A DNA stretch of 64,000 bases from Mycoplasmopsis bovis PG45. GTDB taxonomy: Bacteria; Bacillota_I; Bacilli_A; Mycoplasmatales; Metamycoplasmataceae. The translations under genes were made by a program, and so were the position numbers. The notes beneath the pieces were generated by a model. That model worked only from the letters and a program-made list of their open reading frames with translations, ran no database searches and was not told the origin of the DNA. Shown here one piece after another: positions 1 through 11,458 of this stretch (position 1 is its first letter; every line of letters starts with the position of its first letter). Location of the stretch: positions 124,001 through 188,000 of the forward strand of contig NC_014760.1 in NCBI RefSeq assembly GCF_000183385.1, read 5' to 3'.

Positions 1-326
1 CCAAAAGTATCGGCGCTTCAAAGAACAGACAAATATTCTTTCACGCCCTACCAGCTATTTTAGGTAAAATAGCAATGAACTATGTACGTAGAATTCCTGG
101 TGTAATATTAAGTATTGCTTCATTGTCATTCTTAGGTTTTTATAACTCACCTGATTCATATAACCTTGGTAAGTTCTTGAGTGACAACATAGGTAAAGAA
201 ACCGAAAACCCATGAATAGTTATTATTCCTGCAACAACACTATTATTATTAAGTTTAAGCTTACAATTTATAGCAATTGGGCTTCATGACGCCTTAGATC
301 CTAAAGTAATTAAAATTAAAAGATAG
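1..326 (+). CDS. oppC: Oligopeptide ABC transporter permease OppC, C-terminal part
   Basis: This is the 3' end of a membrane permease gene cut by the window edge; the frame starts at base 3 and ends at TAG 324-326. Near the start the translation contains ASKNRQIFFHALP, which matches the EAA loop of binding-protein-dependent permeases, where the permease contacts the ATPase subunit. A hydrophobic segment (VIIPATTLLLLSLSLQF) follows, then a short charged tail. TGA (212-214 region) is read as Trp. It lies 14 bp upstream of oppD, so it is the second permease of an opp operon whose oppA/oppB would lie outside the window. OppB is the alternative, but position next to oppD favours OppC. Confidence 0.88.
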
Positions 327-340
327 TTTGAAAGGTAATT

Positions 341-1489
341 ATGGATACAAATATTCAATCTAATACCACTGTTGAAAACGAAGCCATGAGTGATTTTAAT
401 GACAAATTATCTTCAATTAGGGTTGAAAAGTTACCTAATAATCAACTTTTAAAAGTTAGAAATCTAAGAGTTGATTTTAAAAACGGGCGTAATTCACTTA
501 TAAGAATAGTTAGGGGTGTAGATATTGACGTTAATAATGGGCAAATTGTTGGCTTAGTTGGTGAATCTGGTTCTGGTAAGTCGGTTACTTCTAAAGCATT
601 AATTAATGTCAATGAGAATGCTTTGGTTTCATCTGATGAGTTGGTCATTAGCGACATTGACTTATCTAAAATTAAAAAGCAAAAATTATGAGAATCAGTT
701 AGAGGACACTATATTGGATATATTCCTCAAGATCCACTTACTTCACTTAATCCTACTAGAAAAATAGGTAAGCAACTACTAGATGCTTTAAATTTAAATA
801 GCGAGTGAAAATGAAGATCTAAGGAGGAGAAAAAAGCCTATTTAATAGGCCTTTTGGAAAGATTTGGCATTCATGATGCCGAAGAAGTTTATGATAGATA
901 TCCACATACATTAAGTGGCGGGATGAAGCAAAGAGTTGTTATAACAATGGTTGTTGCTTTAAAACCATTATTAATAATAGCTGATGAGCCTACTACTGCT
1001 TTAGATCCAACTGTGCAAGCTTCAGTTTTAGCTCTTTTTGAACAAATACGTCAAGAGTACAATATATCAATAATTTTAATTTCGCATAACATTAGTGTTG
1101 TCGCTAAGTTTTGTGAATATATTTATGTTATGTATGCTGGCAAAATTGTTGAAAGAGGAACTAGAAAAGATATTTTTACTAATCCAGCTCACCCTTATAC
1201 ATGAGCGCTTATCTCGGCTATACCTGAAAATGATGATGAGAGATTATTCTCAATTCAAGGAACCCCACCAGATATGGCAAACTTACCTATCGGTGACCCT
1301 TTTGCACCTAGAAATGACTTTGCCTTAGAAATTGACTATGAAAAAGAACCACCATTAATTGAAATTAATAGTCATCATAAAGCAGCAACGTGACTACTTC
1401 ACCCTGATGCACCAAAAATACAAAGACCAAAAGAATTAGAACATAGACTAAAAAGTTTTAGAAAGGTATTTAAAGACGATGAAGAATAA
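341..1489 (+). CDS. oppD: Oligopeptide ABC transporter ATP-binding protein OppD
   Basis: 382 aa with two in-frame TGA codons read as Trp. It is one of two cytoplasmic ATPases that drive peptide import. Walker A is GESGSGKS (residues 74-81), the Q-loop is in YIPQDPLTSLNP, the signature is LSGGM (191-195), Walker B is IIADEP with D215/E216, and the H-loop His is in ILISHN. The C-terminal HPYTWAL and following oligo_HPY-type segment are typical of OppD/DppD. Length is normal for the family apart from an extended N-terminus of about 35 residues. The last 11 bp overlap the start of oppF, implying translational coupling. Confidence 0.95.
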
Positions 1490-3881
1490 CGACAATAAAA
1501 AAGTCATTTTAGAAATTCAAGATCTTAAAAAGTACTTTTTAAATAACGGTAAGGTCAACAAAGCTGTTGATGGTGTGTCATTTAAATTACATGAAGGTGA
1601 AATAGTCGGTCTAATTGGTGAGTCAGGAAGTGGAAAAACCACTGTTGGACGTTCAATTCTAAGGCTTTATGACGATTTTAATGGTTTTGTTACTTTAGAT
1701 GATCAAATCATTAGCGGAGAAAGCATTTCTAAAAAACGCGAAAAGTTTTTGCGTAAAAGAGTGCAAATGATCTTTCAAGATCCACACGCGTCTTTAAACG
1801 GCCAAAAAACTATCTATAGCATTCTTAAAGAACCTTTAGTTGTCAATAACATAATTAAGCAAAAAACTGATGATCTATTTAGTGACTGAAAAAAAGTTAC
1901 TGAGAACTTTCAATTTACATTTTTGCTTTATGCTAAAAAGTTAAAAATTAAAAACCTTAAGGCAATTAATGAGCCATCTAGCACATTTTTTCCTAAATGA
2001 TCAGATAGACTAATTGACTTTAAGTTTGACTGGGAAAACTTATCTATTGATGAAAATTTTGTTTCTTATTTTAACTACTTAGAAGAAAAACAAACAATGG
2101 AAAGCTCAATTATTAATGAGATGTACTCAAACACAGATCAATTAATGGCTTTCTATTACGAAAAGCAAGCGCAGTTTAGAAATAATGATGTCACTTTTGA
2201 CGAATTAGACTATATAAATGCTACAAAGGAACTAGAATTAACTAAAAAATTATGTAAGTATTCACAAAAGCAATATGATGCATTAAACAAATTAAGTGAA
2301 TTAGACAAAGAATTGAAAGAGTTAAAAAGTAATCAAAATGATTATTTATTAACTAACAAAAACGCTTTTAATAATTTTCTTTCGGAATATAAGAACGAGA
2401 TCAAAATTTGCCGTTATGCAAGATTAAATACTTACGACATAGATTTTTACTTTTTTAACTATAAAAAAGAGCTAACCAACAAAATAAGGTTAGATGTAAT
2501 CAAAAAATATAAGTCTAAGTTAAGTTATTTATCAATAGATCAAATTCGTAAATTTATTGCTGAATTAAACAAATATACTAATAGTTTTTACATTGAACAC
2601 TTAGAATCACTCCCAATTTCTAAAGACTTTAAAGCAGTTGCTAAGTTAATAATTGAATCTGATTATAACTTTGATGTTAATGAATATCTAAAGTTAAACC
2701 ATTCTAATGAATTAGAATTTAATTCAGCACTTAGGAATATTGAAGATTCAATCAAGGCTCAAAAGGAAATTATTCATTCAAAAGATGAAAAACCAGCTTT
2801 TGGCAAGAAAGAATTAGAAGCTGCTGAGCAAAAATTGGCTAATGCTGAGAAAGTTTTCAAAGCTGAAAACGATAAATATAACAAAAATATTCAAAATCAA
2901 ATTAAGCAATTAGACAAAGACATTCTTAATGAGAGCCTTTTATATAAAAATTTAAAAACTCAGCAAGGTATTAATGATCTCAAGTTTAAAAAGATTAATG
3001 AAGCGTTTTTTGAAAAGCTTAATAGTGACTTAAAAGAGGCAAAAGCTAAAAAAGATCATGCAAAAGTGCATGAAAATAACAAAACTATCAAGATTTATAA
3101 GCAAAAGGTTTCTAATAAGTTATCTACTTTAAAATCATTTGAAGTTGAAGTAAAGCACTTATTTAAAGATGTCAGAACAATTTACCTATTACTAGGTACT
3201 AAGCAATTCGAAAATTCACTATTCAATATTTACAACAGATTGTTTGCAAAGCAAATGATTACTAAATTAATAACAAGATCAATGATTTATAAATCACTAG
3301 AAGATGTAGGGCTTTTAAAACAATTTGCCTACCGTTATCCTCATGAATTTTCAGGCGGTCAACGCCAAAGAATTGTTATTGCTAGAGCATTAATAACTGA
3401 ACCAAAAGTTATAGTAGCTGATGAACCTATTGCATCGCTTGATATTTCAATTCAGGCTCAGGTAGTTAACTTACTAAAGGACTTGTGTGAAAAGAAAAAT
3501 ATAGGAATGATTTTTATAGCGCATGACTTGTCAATGATTGAGTATATTGCAGATAATGTGCAAATTATGCACCTTGGTAAAATAGTTGAATCTGGTGATA
3601 CTGCAACAGTTTATAAAAGACCATTACACCCATATACCAGGAACTTATTTAAAGCAATTCCTAAGATCTCGAATGCTAATGAAAAGTTTGAAAACATAAA
3701 CTTTGAATTGGATTATTTAAAAGAACAACAATACCCTGATATTCCGTCAAACTACATTGTTGAAAATGACCATTATATCTATGGAACGGACAAACAAGTC
3801 AATGAATGAGTGAAACCATTTCGCTTAGGAAAACCTAAAAATACTGATGTTATAGACGCAAAAGATGATGATAAAAAGTAA
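1479..3881 (+). CDS. oppF: Oligopeptide ABC transporter ATP-binding protein OppF with a very large insert
   Basis: 800 aa against roughly 310-330 for ordinary OppF. Walker A is GESGSGKT (47-54) and a Q-loop motif MIFQDPHASL follows near residue 100. The ABC signature FSGGQ appears only at residues 624-628, then Walker B VIVADEP, H-loop FIAHD and HPYTRNLF. About 450-500 residues are therefore inserted between the Q-loop and signature, in the helical subdomain. The insert is Lys/Glu-rich and looks largely coiled-coil (for example KELEAAEQKLANAEKVFKAE). The catalytic motifs are intact, so it should be an active ATPase. Enlarged OppF proteins are known in mycoplasmas; the function of the insert is not evident from sequence. 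A paralogue with the same architecture lies at 41859-44294. Confidence 0.93.
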
Positions 3882-3893
3882 AGGAGCATAATA

Positions 3894-4877
3894 ATGAATA
3901 AGAAAACTAAATTAGTTATGTTGTCAATGCCTATTGCATTATTTGCACCAGTATTATCAGCTTCATGTCGTGAAAAGCAAGATTTTAACCCTAAAGATTT
4001 TAAAGATGTTACATTGTCTTTAGCTTCAGATGGTAAAACTGATTTTGCTAAAAAATCTCCATCAGAGTTTGTAAAAGAAAATAAATCATCATATGCAAAA
4101 GTGTTAGAAGTTACCCAAAATGGCAGTAAAACAGACAAATACGGTTATGAGCTAGTTAGCGTTAGACCTAATGACAACTATGGATATTTATATGTCGAAT
4201 ATAAATTATTTGACAAAAATAACAAAAAAAATATAACTCCTAAAAAATTTATTTATTTACAAGACTTTAAGTCTAATGTCAAAGAACAATTATCTTCTAT
4301 CAATTCAAATTTATATTTCTCTAAAACTAGGAACCTAGGAACCCCAGTTGATAAAAAAACATTATTAGTAACCGAAATAATAAATGACAAACTTCTTTTA
4401 GATTTGCAAAGTAATAACCTACTATCACAAGCTGGAGTCAAAATCTCTAAGGATCCAAAATTAGACTTTGGCAATGATAATGAAGGTATCAAAAAAGGTT
4501 TCGTCAATTTATCATTTACTTACACTGTTGAGCATAACGCAAGGGAAACTGGCAATGACTTTCCAATAAAACTAGCCAAAAAGATTGAAAATTTTAAAAT
4601 TGATGGCTTCACTGGATATGAAAGTTTTGATCCTGATAAGTTCATTGAAAAATCATCAGCCACTGATGTAACACTTGAGAAAGTTCAAAAAGATCCAATG
4701 TCCTATATTTCTTTAAAGAATGCTGGAGATACAATTTTAACTGATCTTAGCGTTACTAATGGTGGCAACAACCAAGCTACAATTAAATTCAAACTACAAA
4801 CCAGTATATTTGATTCTGAAGGCAAAGAAACTAAAGTAACTTCTGATAATGAATATGAATATAAATACACCTGATAG
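3894..4877 (+). CDS. Prolipoprotein downstream of opp operon
   Basis: 327 aa. The N-terminus has a Lys-rich start, a hydrophobic stretch and a lipobox VLSASC with Cys25, so the mature protein should be anchored to the outer face of the membrane. An SD-like AAAGGAG lies just upstream of the ATG and the gene begins 12 bp after oppF, so it is probably the last gene of the opp transcript. No enzyme motif is recognised. The rest is Lys/Asp-rich and looks like a beta-rich extracellular protein. Position suggests a surface accessory to peptide uptake, but that is inference only. Confidence 0.85.
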
Positions 4878-4947
4878 TGTACAAATTGATATTAGCAGGC
4901 TTTGGCTTGCTTTTATTATCTAAATTAGCATTTATAATTTATTCATA

Positions 4948-5439
4948 ATGAAATTAAAGTTGAATGCAGAATACTTTAGAAAATCGTTTTCATGAAAAAA
5001 ATGTATGCACTTTGTAGTGGTTTCTTTGATTATACTTGTTCTCTCTCTTTCGCTTTATTTTGCTAAGTGAAAAAAAGAGCCTGAGATTTATACATCTAAA
5101 AGAATTGCACAGGATTGAACCTTTATTATAGGAATAACATTATTGGCTTATAGTGGCCTAATATTTATATTTTCAACCGGTTTCTTATTTAGAGCATTTA
5201 GGAAAAATAAAAACCAAAAATCAAACGAATTAGCCTATAAAATAGAAGAAGAAAAAAAGAAGCCTGCTTCTAGAGAAAGAGAGCTAAAACTTAAGGTTCT
5301 ACGCGAAGATTTAGAACTTGAACAACAAAAAATGAATGAATCAACAAATGCTAAAGGTTATAACTTTGTATTAATTGTTGTATTCATGTTTTCAATAATT
5401 TTCTTAATAACTGCCTGAATATTAAAGGGCATTGCTTAG
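4948..5439 (+). CDS. Small two-TM membrane protein with a cytoplasmic coiled coil
   Basis: 163 aa including three TGA Trp codons. There is one hydrophobic helix near residues 22-40 (VVVSLIILVLSLSLYFA), a second around 60-80 (LIFIFSTGFLF), a charged Lys/Glu segment, and a final helix (FVLIVVFMFSIIFLITAW). The pattern resembles the small DUF3899-type mycoplasma membrane proteins, but I cannot confirm this. There is no Shine-Dalgarno. A TATAAT at 4933-4938 sits 9 bp before the ATG, which suggests a leaderless mRNA. Confidence 0.75.
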
Positions 5440-5525
5440 ATATGAAAATTTGCCCTAATTGTCAAACAAAAACATTTTTAAATTAAATGCATCATATATT
5501 CTAAAAATATATACTTTAATTAGAT

Positions 5526-6743
5526 ATGAAAAATATTGAGAATGAAAAACTAAAACAACAAGAGAAAATCAAAAGGACTATTGATCAAAATTCTACTTAT
5601 GAAATAAATAGAATCAAAGTCGAAGAAAAAGTTCTGCATTTTTCTTTTTTACATACATTAACTAAATTTTGACAGCAGTCTATAGCTGTCTTGATTATTT
5701 CATTTTTATTTTCATTTATAAGCTTGCTATTAGTACAAAACACAGGACTATATGGTTTAGGGCTCGATGCTCTTAGCCAAAGCATTGCGCGTTTAGCTTC
5801 ATTTTTAGCAATTTATGATGGCAGAAGTGAACAAATGGCAAGATTAATTTTTAACGTTTGTTTCTGGATGATAAATTTTGTCATCAATATTCCACTATTT
5901 ATTTTTGCTAGCATAAAAATCAATAGGAATTTTGCTATTTTAACTATGCTTTTTATGCTTTTTGCCACTATTTTTGGTATAGCTTTTAGTAGCATTCCCG
6001 GATCAGAAAATTGATTAATTCTAGGTAAAGTTATAGATAGCAATTTTACTAAGAATGCTATAAATCAGCCAAATAGCATTGTTCAGATCACAACTTGAGC
6101 TGTAAATTATTCTGGACAAAATGGCAATAATCCAATTTCTATAATGTTTTATGGCTTATTGTGGGCAATAATACAAGGAGCTTTAGCAGCTTCATTATTA
6201 ATTGTGAATTCCACAACAGCAGGATTTGATATTTTTGTAGTTTGATACTCGCAAAAGAAGTTTAAAAACCTAGGAATAATTTACATAGTAATTCATATTG
6301 CTTGTTTATTATTAGCCAATGCAATAGGCACATATATTCCATCTGGACTAGCATCCAAGAACTGAAATGTAGAAATATTTTTTAATGCTAGTTTTGCCAG
6401 TTCATTCATTTTAATTTTAGTTAATGGGATTGTTGTTGATATTTTATTCCCCAAATATAAAATGGTAAAGATAGAAGCCTATACATCAAAACCTGAAGAA
6501 ATTTTAGATAGAATTTTTGCGCTCAAGGATAAAAGATTTTCTGTAACTATAGCTGACTTTACAGGAGGTTATAGTGGCGAAACGCAACAAGTGCTAATTA
6601 TAAACACAATGTATATAGAATCAGCTGTCGCCTTAAAAATTATTAATGAAGTTGATTCTAATGCAATGATTTGTATGTTCGACATAAAGAGAATGAAGGG
6701 TACAATATATACTTCCAGTATTGTAAATAAGGATAAACAGTAA
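5526..6743 (+). CDS. YitT-family (DUF161/DUF2179) integral membrane protein
   Basis: 405 aa with several TGA Trp codons. A charged N-terminus (about 50 residues) precedes five or six hydrophobic segments, including GLYGLGLDALSQSIARLASF, which matches the conserved first part of YitT proteins. The C-terminal about 90 residues (KVEAYTSKPEEILDRIF, then VTIADFTGGYSG) match the soluble DUF2179 domain. The central part is longer than usual for a roughly 290-residue YitT protein. The transported substrate, if any, is unknown. A TATACT at 5510-5515, 10 bp before the ATG and without SD, suggests a leaderless transcript. Confidence 0.8.
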
Positions 6744-6780
6744 AATTAATACTAGTAGTAAGATATCAAGGAGTAAAGCA

Positions 6781-8721
6781 ATGGCTAAAAAAATAAGTAA
6801 ATTATTTCTACTTTCTCCATTATTAACAGCGCCAATTTTTCTAACTTCATGCATTGATTTAGCGATTAATAAAGATTTAGTTAGCAATAAATCTGACAAC
6901 ACTACTGTAAAAATAACTGATAAAAGATCTGCTATAGCAATTAATGAACCAGATGATGAAAATGATAAAGTTGAAGATATAGCCTATAAATTTGGTCCTA
7001 TAAAGTCAGAAATTTCTCGAAACAGCATCCAAGTGTCTAGCCAAAAACTAAAAAATGGATTTTGAAGTAAAAGTGTCCCAGCAAGAAACAAAGAAATTTC
7101 GAGTAGTGAAAGTACAGAATTAAGGGAATTATGATATGAGCTAATTGAAATTTTTGAAGGGTCAAAAAGCAAAGGCATAATACCTCTTGTTAAGAAAATA
7201 GACAGTTATATAGATTTATATAAACATAATAAATTATACTGAACCATTTTGACCAATTGGATTAATTTACAAAATGATTCAGGTAATTTTCAAGCAACTC
7301 CTAAAGGGGAAACAGTAGTTTATGACAGAAATAAAATACATTTTGGTTATTTTGTAGAAAACTTTCTAACTAAGGAAAATGGCTGAGAAAAATTTAAAGA
7401 ATTTTGCCTGGCTTATTCAGGGGCAGAAAAGGAAATCCAAAATTATAACTTTGCCAAGTGAATGGTAAATGAAACAAAGACATTTTTAGCAATTTTGGAC
7501 AAGAATAAAGACTTAGCATTTAATCCTGAAATTGATGGCTATACTCCAGATCTTACAAAAATTGATTTTATAAAAAACTCGCCAACTGAAAAGATCAAAA
7601 AATTAAGACATAAGTTGATTACTGATGGTGGTTTGTATTTACATAAACCGAATCAAAAAGACATAAGTTCGGCAGAATTTAATGAAGCAGAAAAATTTGA
7701 ATATTCTGAATATTCAGATCTTAGCAAGGTTGATATCAGTAAATTTATCGATGCATTTAAAGCAAATAAGACAAACTTAAAAGAAGAAGAGTGGGCTTTA
7801 GGTTATTCTGCATTTAGAACAACTGAAGCTATAGGTCCATGAGGATATTTTGCCTATCCGGCTAATTCACAGGATCATAAGAACTTTTTTACATATAATT
7901 ATGCTTTACCAAATCTTATTAATGGTCAGAATTATCTTTCAAAAGTTATTTACGCAAATTCATTAGTTTACCGTCACAATAGAGAAGAGTGAAAAAAACT
8001 TAAAGAGTATGTTTTGTCTACTATCCCTTATTTAATTTCAAAAAACTTCAATGAAGAGCAAAAACTTAGATCGTTGCATAATTTTATAACTTGAAAAATT
8101 AACTATGACATTGAAGCTTTAAATGAAGAAATTAGGACAGGCGAGATCAATCTAGCAATGCGTAATCCTGGAGTATTATCAAAAGTAAAATCATATGAAG
8201 AAAAAATTAAAGGTGTCTGCGAAACCTATGCTAGATTACTTACTCTATATGGGCTATTTCTAAATATAGATATAGGCTACCAAACTGGAGATGTATTTAG
8301 ATATAAATATGATGAAAAAACTGATAAATTTATAAAATTAGAAACAAAAGAACCTCATGCTTGAAATGTATATCGTTCTAAAACTGATGGCAAACTAAGA
8401 TATATTGATTTAACCTGGGATGATGCGCAGGAAGATAAAACATATACAACAGTTTTTAATAATGGCCATATATTGCCTTTTACATACACGTATTTTAATA
8501 AAGAGTGAGATGAGTTTTCGGCATTGCACTCCAACACTAAAGGGTCATTTATCTTAGAAAGTCCAATTATTTACAGCAAAAAAGGCGAAAAATTTACGAT
8601 TAGATCAATTGATAAGTATCAATACTTAGCAAGTGAGTTGCATAAGCTTAATAAAACTAAAGATAGTTATATCGAACCACCCGAAATAGAAAAAACCTAT
8701 GATGGTAACAAACTTAAATAG
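6781..8721 (+). CDS. Surface lipoprotein with a transglutaminase-like cysteine protease domain
   Basis: 646 aa. The signal peptide ends in a lipobox FLTSC with Cys24, and SD AAGGAG precedes the ATG. The C-terminal region has a transglutaminase-core triad: Cys480 in KGVCETYARLL, His526 in PHAWN and Asp543 in YIDLTWDD. Spacing and the W after His and Asp fit this fold. The first about 430 residues are unassigned. As a surface-anchored protein it may cleave or crosslink host or surface peptides, or hydrolyse amides. The reaction cannot be deduced. It is followed by a bidirectional terminator. Confidence 0.82.
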
Positions 8722-8760
8722 TTATTATTTACCTATAAAACAGCATAATTAGCAAATTAA

Positions 8761-8793
8761 AACACATATGTTAACTCCCATATGTGTTTTTTT
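8761..8793. terminator. Bidirectional terminator between lipoprotein gene and rpiB
   Basis: AACACATATG and CATATGTGTT form a 10-bp stem with an 8-base loop, followed on the plus strand by a T run. The A run on the other side lets it serve convergent rpiB as well. Confidence 0.8.
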
Positions 8794-8798
8794 GTTTC

Positions 8799-9245
8799 TT
8801 AATACTTATCAATTTGATCAATTCTAGCTTGGTGTCTACCACCTTCATATTCTGTATTTATATACTCATCAATCATTGCCTTAGCTTGATTAATGTTTAC
8901 TTGTCTACCACCCATTACTATTACATTAGCATTATTGTGTAATTTAGCAAGGTTGGCATCCTCAACAGAAGTTATTCTAGCGGCTCTTATGCCACTGTGT
9001 CTATTCAATGCATAAGAAATACCTAAACCAGTACCACATAAGCCGATCCCAAATGAGACATCTTTATTGTCTAATAAATAATTAGCTAACTTATGGCCTT
9101 GTTCAGCATATGAAATAGACTTTGAACTATCTTCAGGTCCTAAATCAACTGTTTCATATCCTAAATCATTTACATAATTTTTGATCTCATTTTTCAAATC
9201 GCAACCACCATGGTCGCTAGCCAAAACAACTTTACCTTTTTTCAT
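8799..9245 (-). CDS. rpiB: Ribose-5-phosphate isomerase B
   Basis: 148 aa. It interconverts ribose-5-phosphate and ribulose-5-phosphate in the pentose phosphate pathway. The start MKKGKVVLASDHGG carries the phosphate-binding SDHGG motif, GIGLCGTGLG has the catalytic Cys region, and NRHSGIRAA has the conserved His/Arg. I chose the ATG at 9245 because CTGGAG lies just upstream and the family N-terminus begins there. An in-frame ATG at 9299 would add 18 residues unlike the family. It is transcribed away from the C39 exporter. Confidence 0.93.
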   Translation of the reverse strand: MKKGKVVLASDHGGCDLKNEIKNYVNDLGYETVDLGPEDSSKSISYAEQGHKLANYLLDNKDVSFGIGLCGTGLGISYALNRHSGIRAARITSVEDANLAKLHNNANVIVMGGRQVNINQAKAMIDEYINTEYEGGRHQARIDQIDKY

Positions 9246-9327
9246 TATTTGCTCCAGTAATTTTTTATAAAAAAATTTTACAACAAAAACAGTATGCATT
9301 GTTTGTGCGACTTAAAATTATGGTCCC

Positions 9328-9352
9328 TGGGAAAAATAGGCTATTTTTCCCA
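9328..9352. promoter_or_regulatory. 25-bp perfect palindrome in a divergent promoter region
   Basis: TGGGAAAAATAG and CTATTTTTCCCA flank a single central G. It lies between rpiB (minus, start 9245) and the C39 exporter (plus, start 9401). It has no T run matching a gene end, so an operator or an RNA stem in one of the leaders is more likely than a terminator. The function is inferred. Confidence 0.5.
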
Positions 9353-9400
9353 AAATTTTTCGCTTTTTAAAATTTAAGCAAGATATCAATATTTAAAGGT

Positions 9401-11458
9401 ATGAGAATAAGTAAACAGGAAGATCAAAGAGATTGTGGCTTGCACGTATTAAGTTATTTAATAAATTATTATCATCACAAAGACATTGACATAAATTATT
9501 TAAAAATTAATTGTTCATATGGCAAAGATGGCATAAGTTTGTTTAATTTAAAAAGCATAGCTAATGACAATGGTATTAAGCTTGATTCATATTCAGGTGA
9601 TTTTAATGCTTTAACATCCTTAAATAATGAAGATATGCCACTTATATTACTTCTTAATCGAAATGGATATAGTCATTATGTGGTGCTATTAAAAATAAGA
9701 AAAAGCAAGTTTTTTATATTAGATCCTGAGTATGGCAGATTAATAAAAATGAATGAATCAGAATTAAAAGAGCAATATGCAAATGTTGTTGTTTTAGTGT
9801 CTCCATTGAAATTTACTAAGGGCAAAAGTCACTTTGTCATTGACAATAGAATAAAAAGTTTAATTGCGAATAAGGATTATGCATATCCTTTACTAATCTC
9901 AACATTTATAAACTTGCTGTTATCTTTTTCTTCATCTTTTTTTATAAAAATAGTTTTTGATTTCATACTTCCAAATTTTCTGAACAAAACAATTATTGTT
10001 GTGTTTATACTTTTTGTATGAATCAGTATTCTAAAAGCTATAAATCAGTATTTTAAGTCATATATAGTTAATAAAATTAGCAACAAAATATGCATAAAAT
10101 TAAGCACTGAATTTTTTCTCAAACTTAAAAACACTTCATTAAATAATCTTCATAAGCTTAACAACTCTGAATATTTTAAGCGCGCAGCATACATTCAGCA
10201 CATAAGTGAATTTCAAGCAAATTTTGCTTATACATTTATAAGTGAGATTCTTAGTTTAATGCTTTCAGGACTGTTACTAATATGACTGAACTATTTATTA
10301 TTTGCTATGGTTGTTTGCATAGTTATTCTGATAATTATTGCAAATTTTATTTATCAAAGTAAGTTAGAAAACTTGCATAACTATTCAATTAATGTGGCTA
10401 CTAAAAAAATTCAAGCAGATATAGATTATATAAACTCAAAAGATAATTTTAGTGATAGAAGTTATTTTAACAATATATGACTTTCTCAATATAAGAGAAC
10501 AATTAAAAATAAACAATCAGACGAAAAAATCTATAAAACGGGCTCAAATAATAATCTATTTAACAATATTTTTGTAGGAAACATTTCTAATACCATCATT
10601 TTTGTATCAACTTTTTTAATCATAAGAAACAAACTAACAAATGGTGATATGATGATGTTTCTAACTAGTGTCAGCTTCTTCATAAATCCATTATTGTCAA
10701 TATCTGGATTGTTATCATCCAAATCCTTAATCAAAAAGTATATTGATCAAATAAACTTTGTGTTTAACTTGCCGTATAAGCATATTGCTGACAATGGGCT
10801 ATCTGTTAGTAAAGTTGAAAACATTGAATTAAAGGGAGTTAAATTTGGTCATGAAGAAGGCATCAATATACTAGATTTTGAAAATATAATAATAAACCAA
10901 AATGTCTGTTTGAAAGGGAAAAATGGCTCAGGAAAAAGTTCATTAATGAAGCTTATAAAAGGTGATTTCGATAACTATTCTGGCTTATATTTGATTAATG
11001 GAATAAATCAAAAACAAATCAATTTCGAGGAATTTCTAGATGATATAACTTACATATCTAATGATATTTATATTCCAAATATGAAAGTCATTGACTTTAT
11101 ATCAGACAGCAATAGAGAAAAAGAACTTGTTCTGAACAACAATATAAGGGATTATGGATTAGTAAATATTATTAGCGATGCAAACATAAATTTAAATACA
11201 GAAATCTATAATAATGCTTCTAATCTATCAAGTGGTCAAAAGCAAATAATACTATTGTTTAGGTTGCTTACCAAAAAATATAAGGTTGTGATGTTAGATG
11301 AGGCGTTTGAAAACATTAGTTCTGATAATGCTCTAATGCTCAAAAATGCAATCAGAGATTATCAAAAAGAAGCACTATTTATTGAGATAAGTCACAGTAA
11401 TAATTTCGTGCATCGCGGCAAGGAAGTAAATTTCGATGAAATTAACAAAAATATCTAG
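9401..11458 (+). CDS. Peptidase C39-containing peptide ABC exporter
   Basis: 685 aa with three domains. Residues 1-130 form a C39 cysteine peptidase with Cys12 (EDQRDCG), His92 (YSHYVVLL) and Asp108 (ILDPEYG), the enzyme that trims double-glycine leaders. Residues about 155-430 hold hydrophobic transmembrane helices. Residues about 480-685 form an ATPase with Walker A GKNGSGKS (506-513), signature LSSGQ (609-613), Walker B VVMLDEA (D633/E634) and IEISH. The architecture matches bacteriocin/pheromone exporters such as LagD/ComA. The signature LSSGQ deviates mildly from LSGGQ. No Gly-Gly leader peptide gene was seen nearby, so the cargo is unknown. The next gene overlaps it. Confidence 0.85.

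Noticed and set aside
9246-9299. Upstream ATG extending rpiB by 18 residues
   Set aside because: The family N-terminus starts at ATG 9245, which has its own SD; the extra residues are unlike RpiB.
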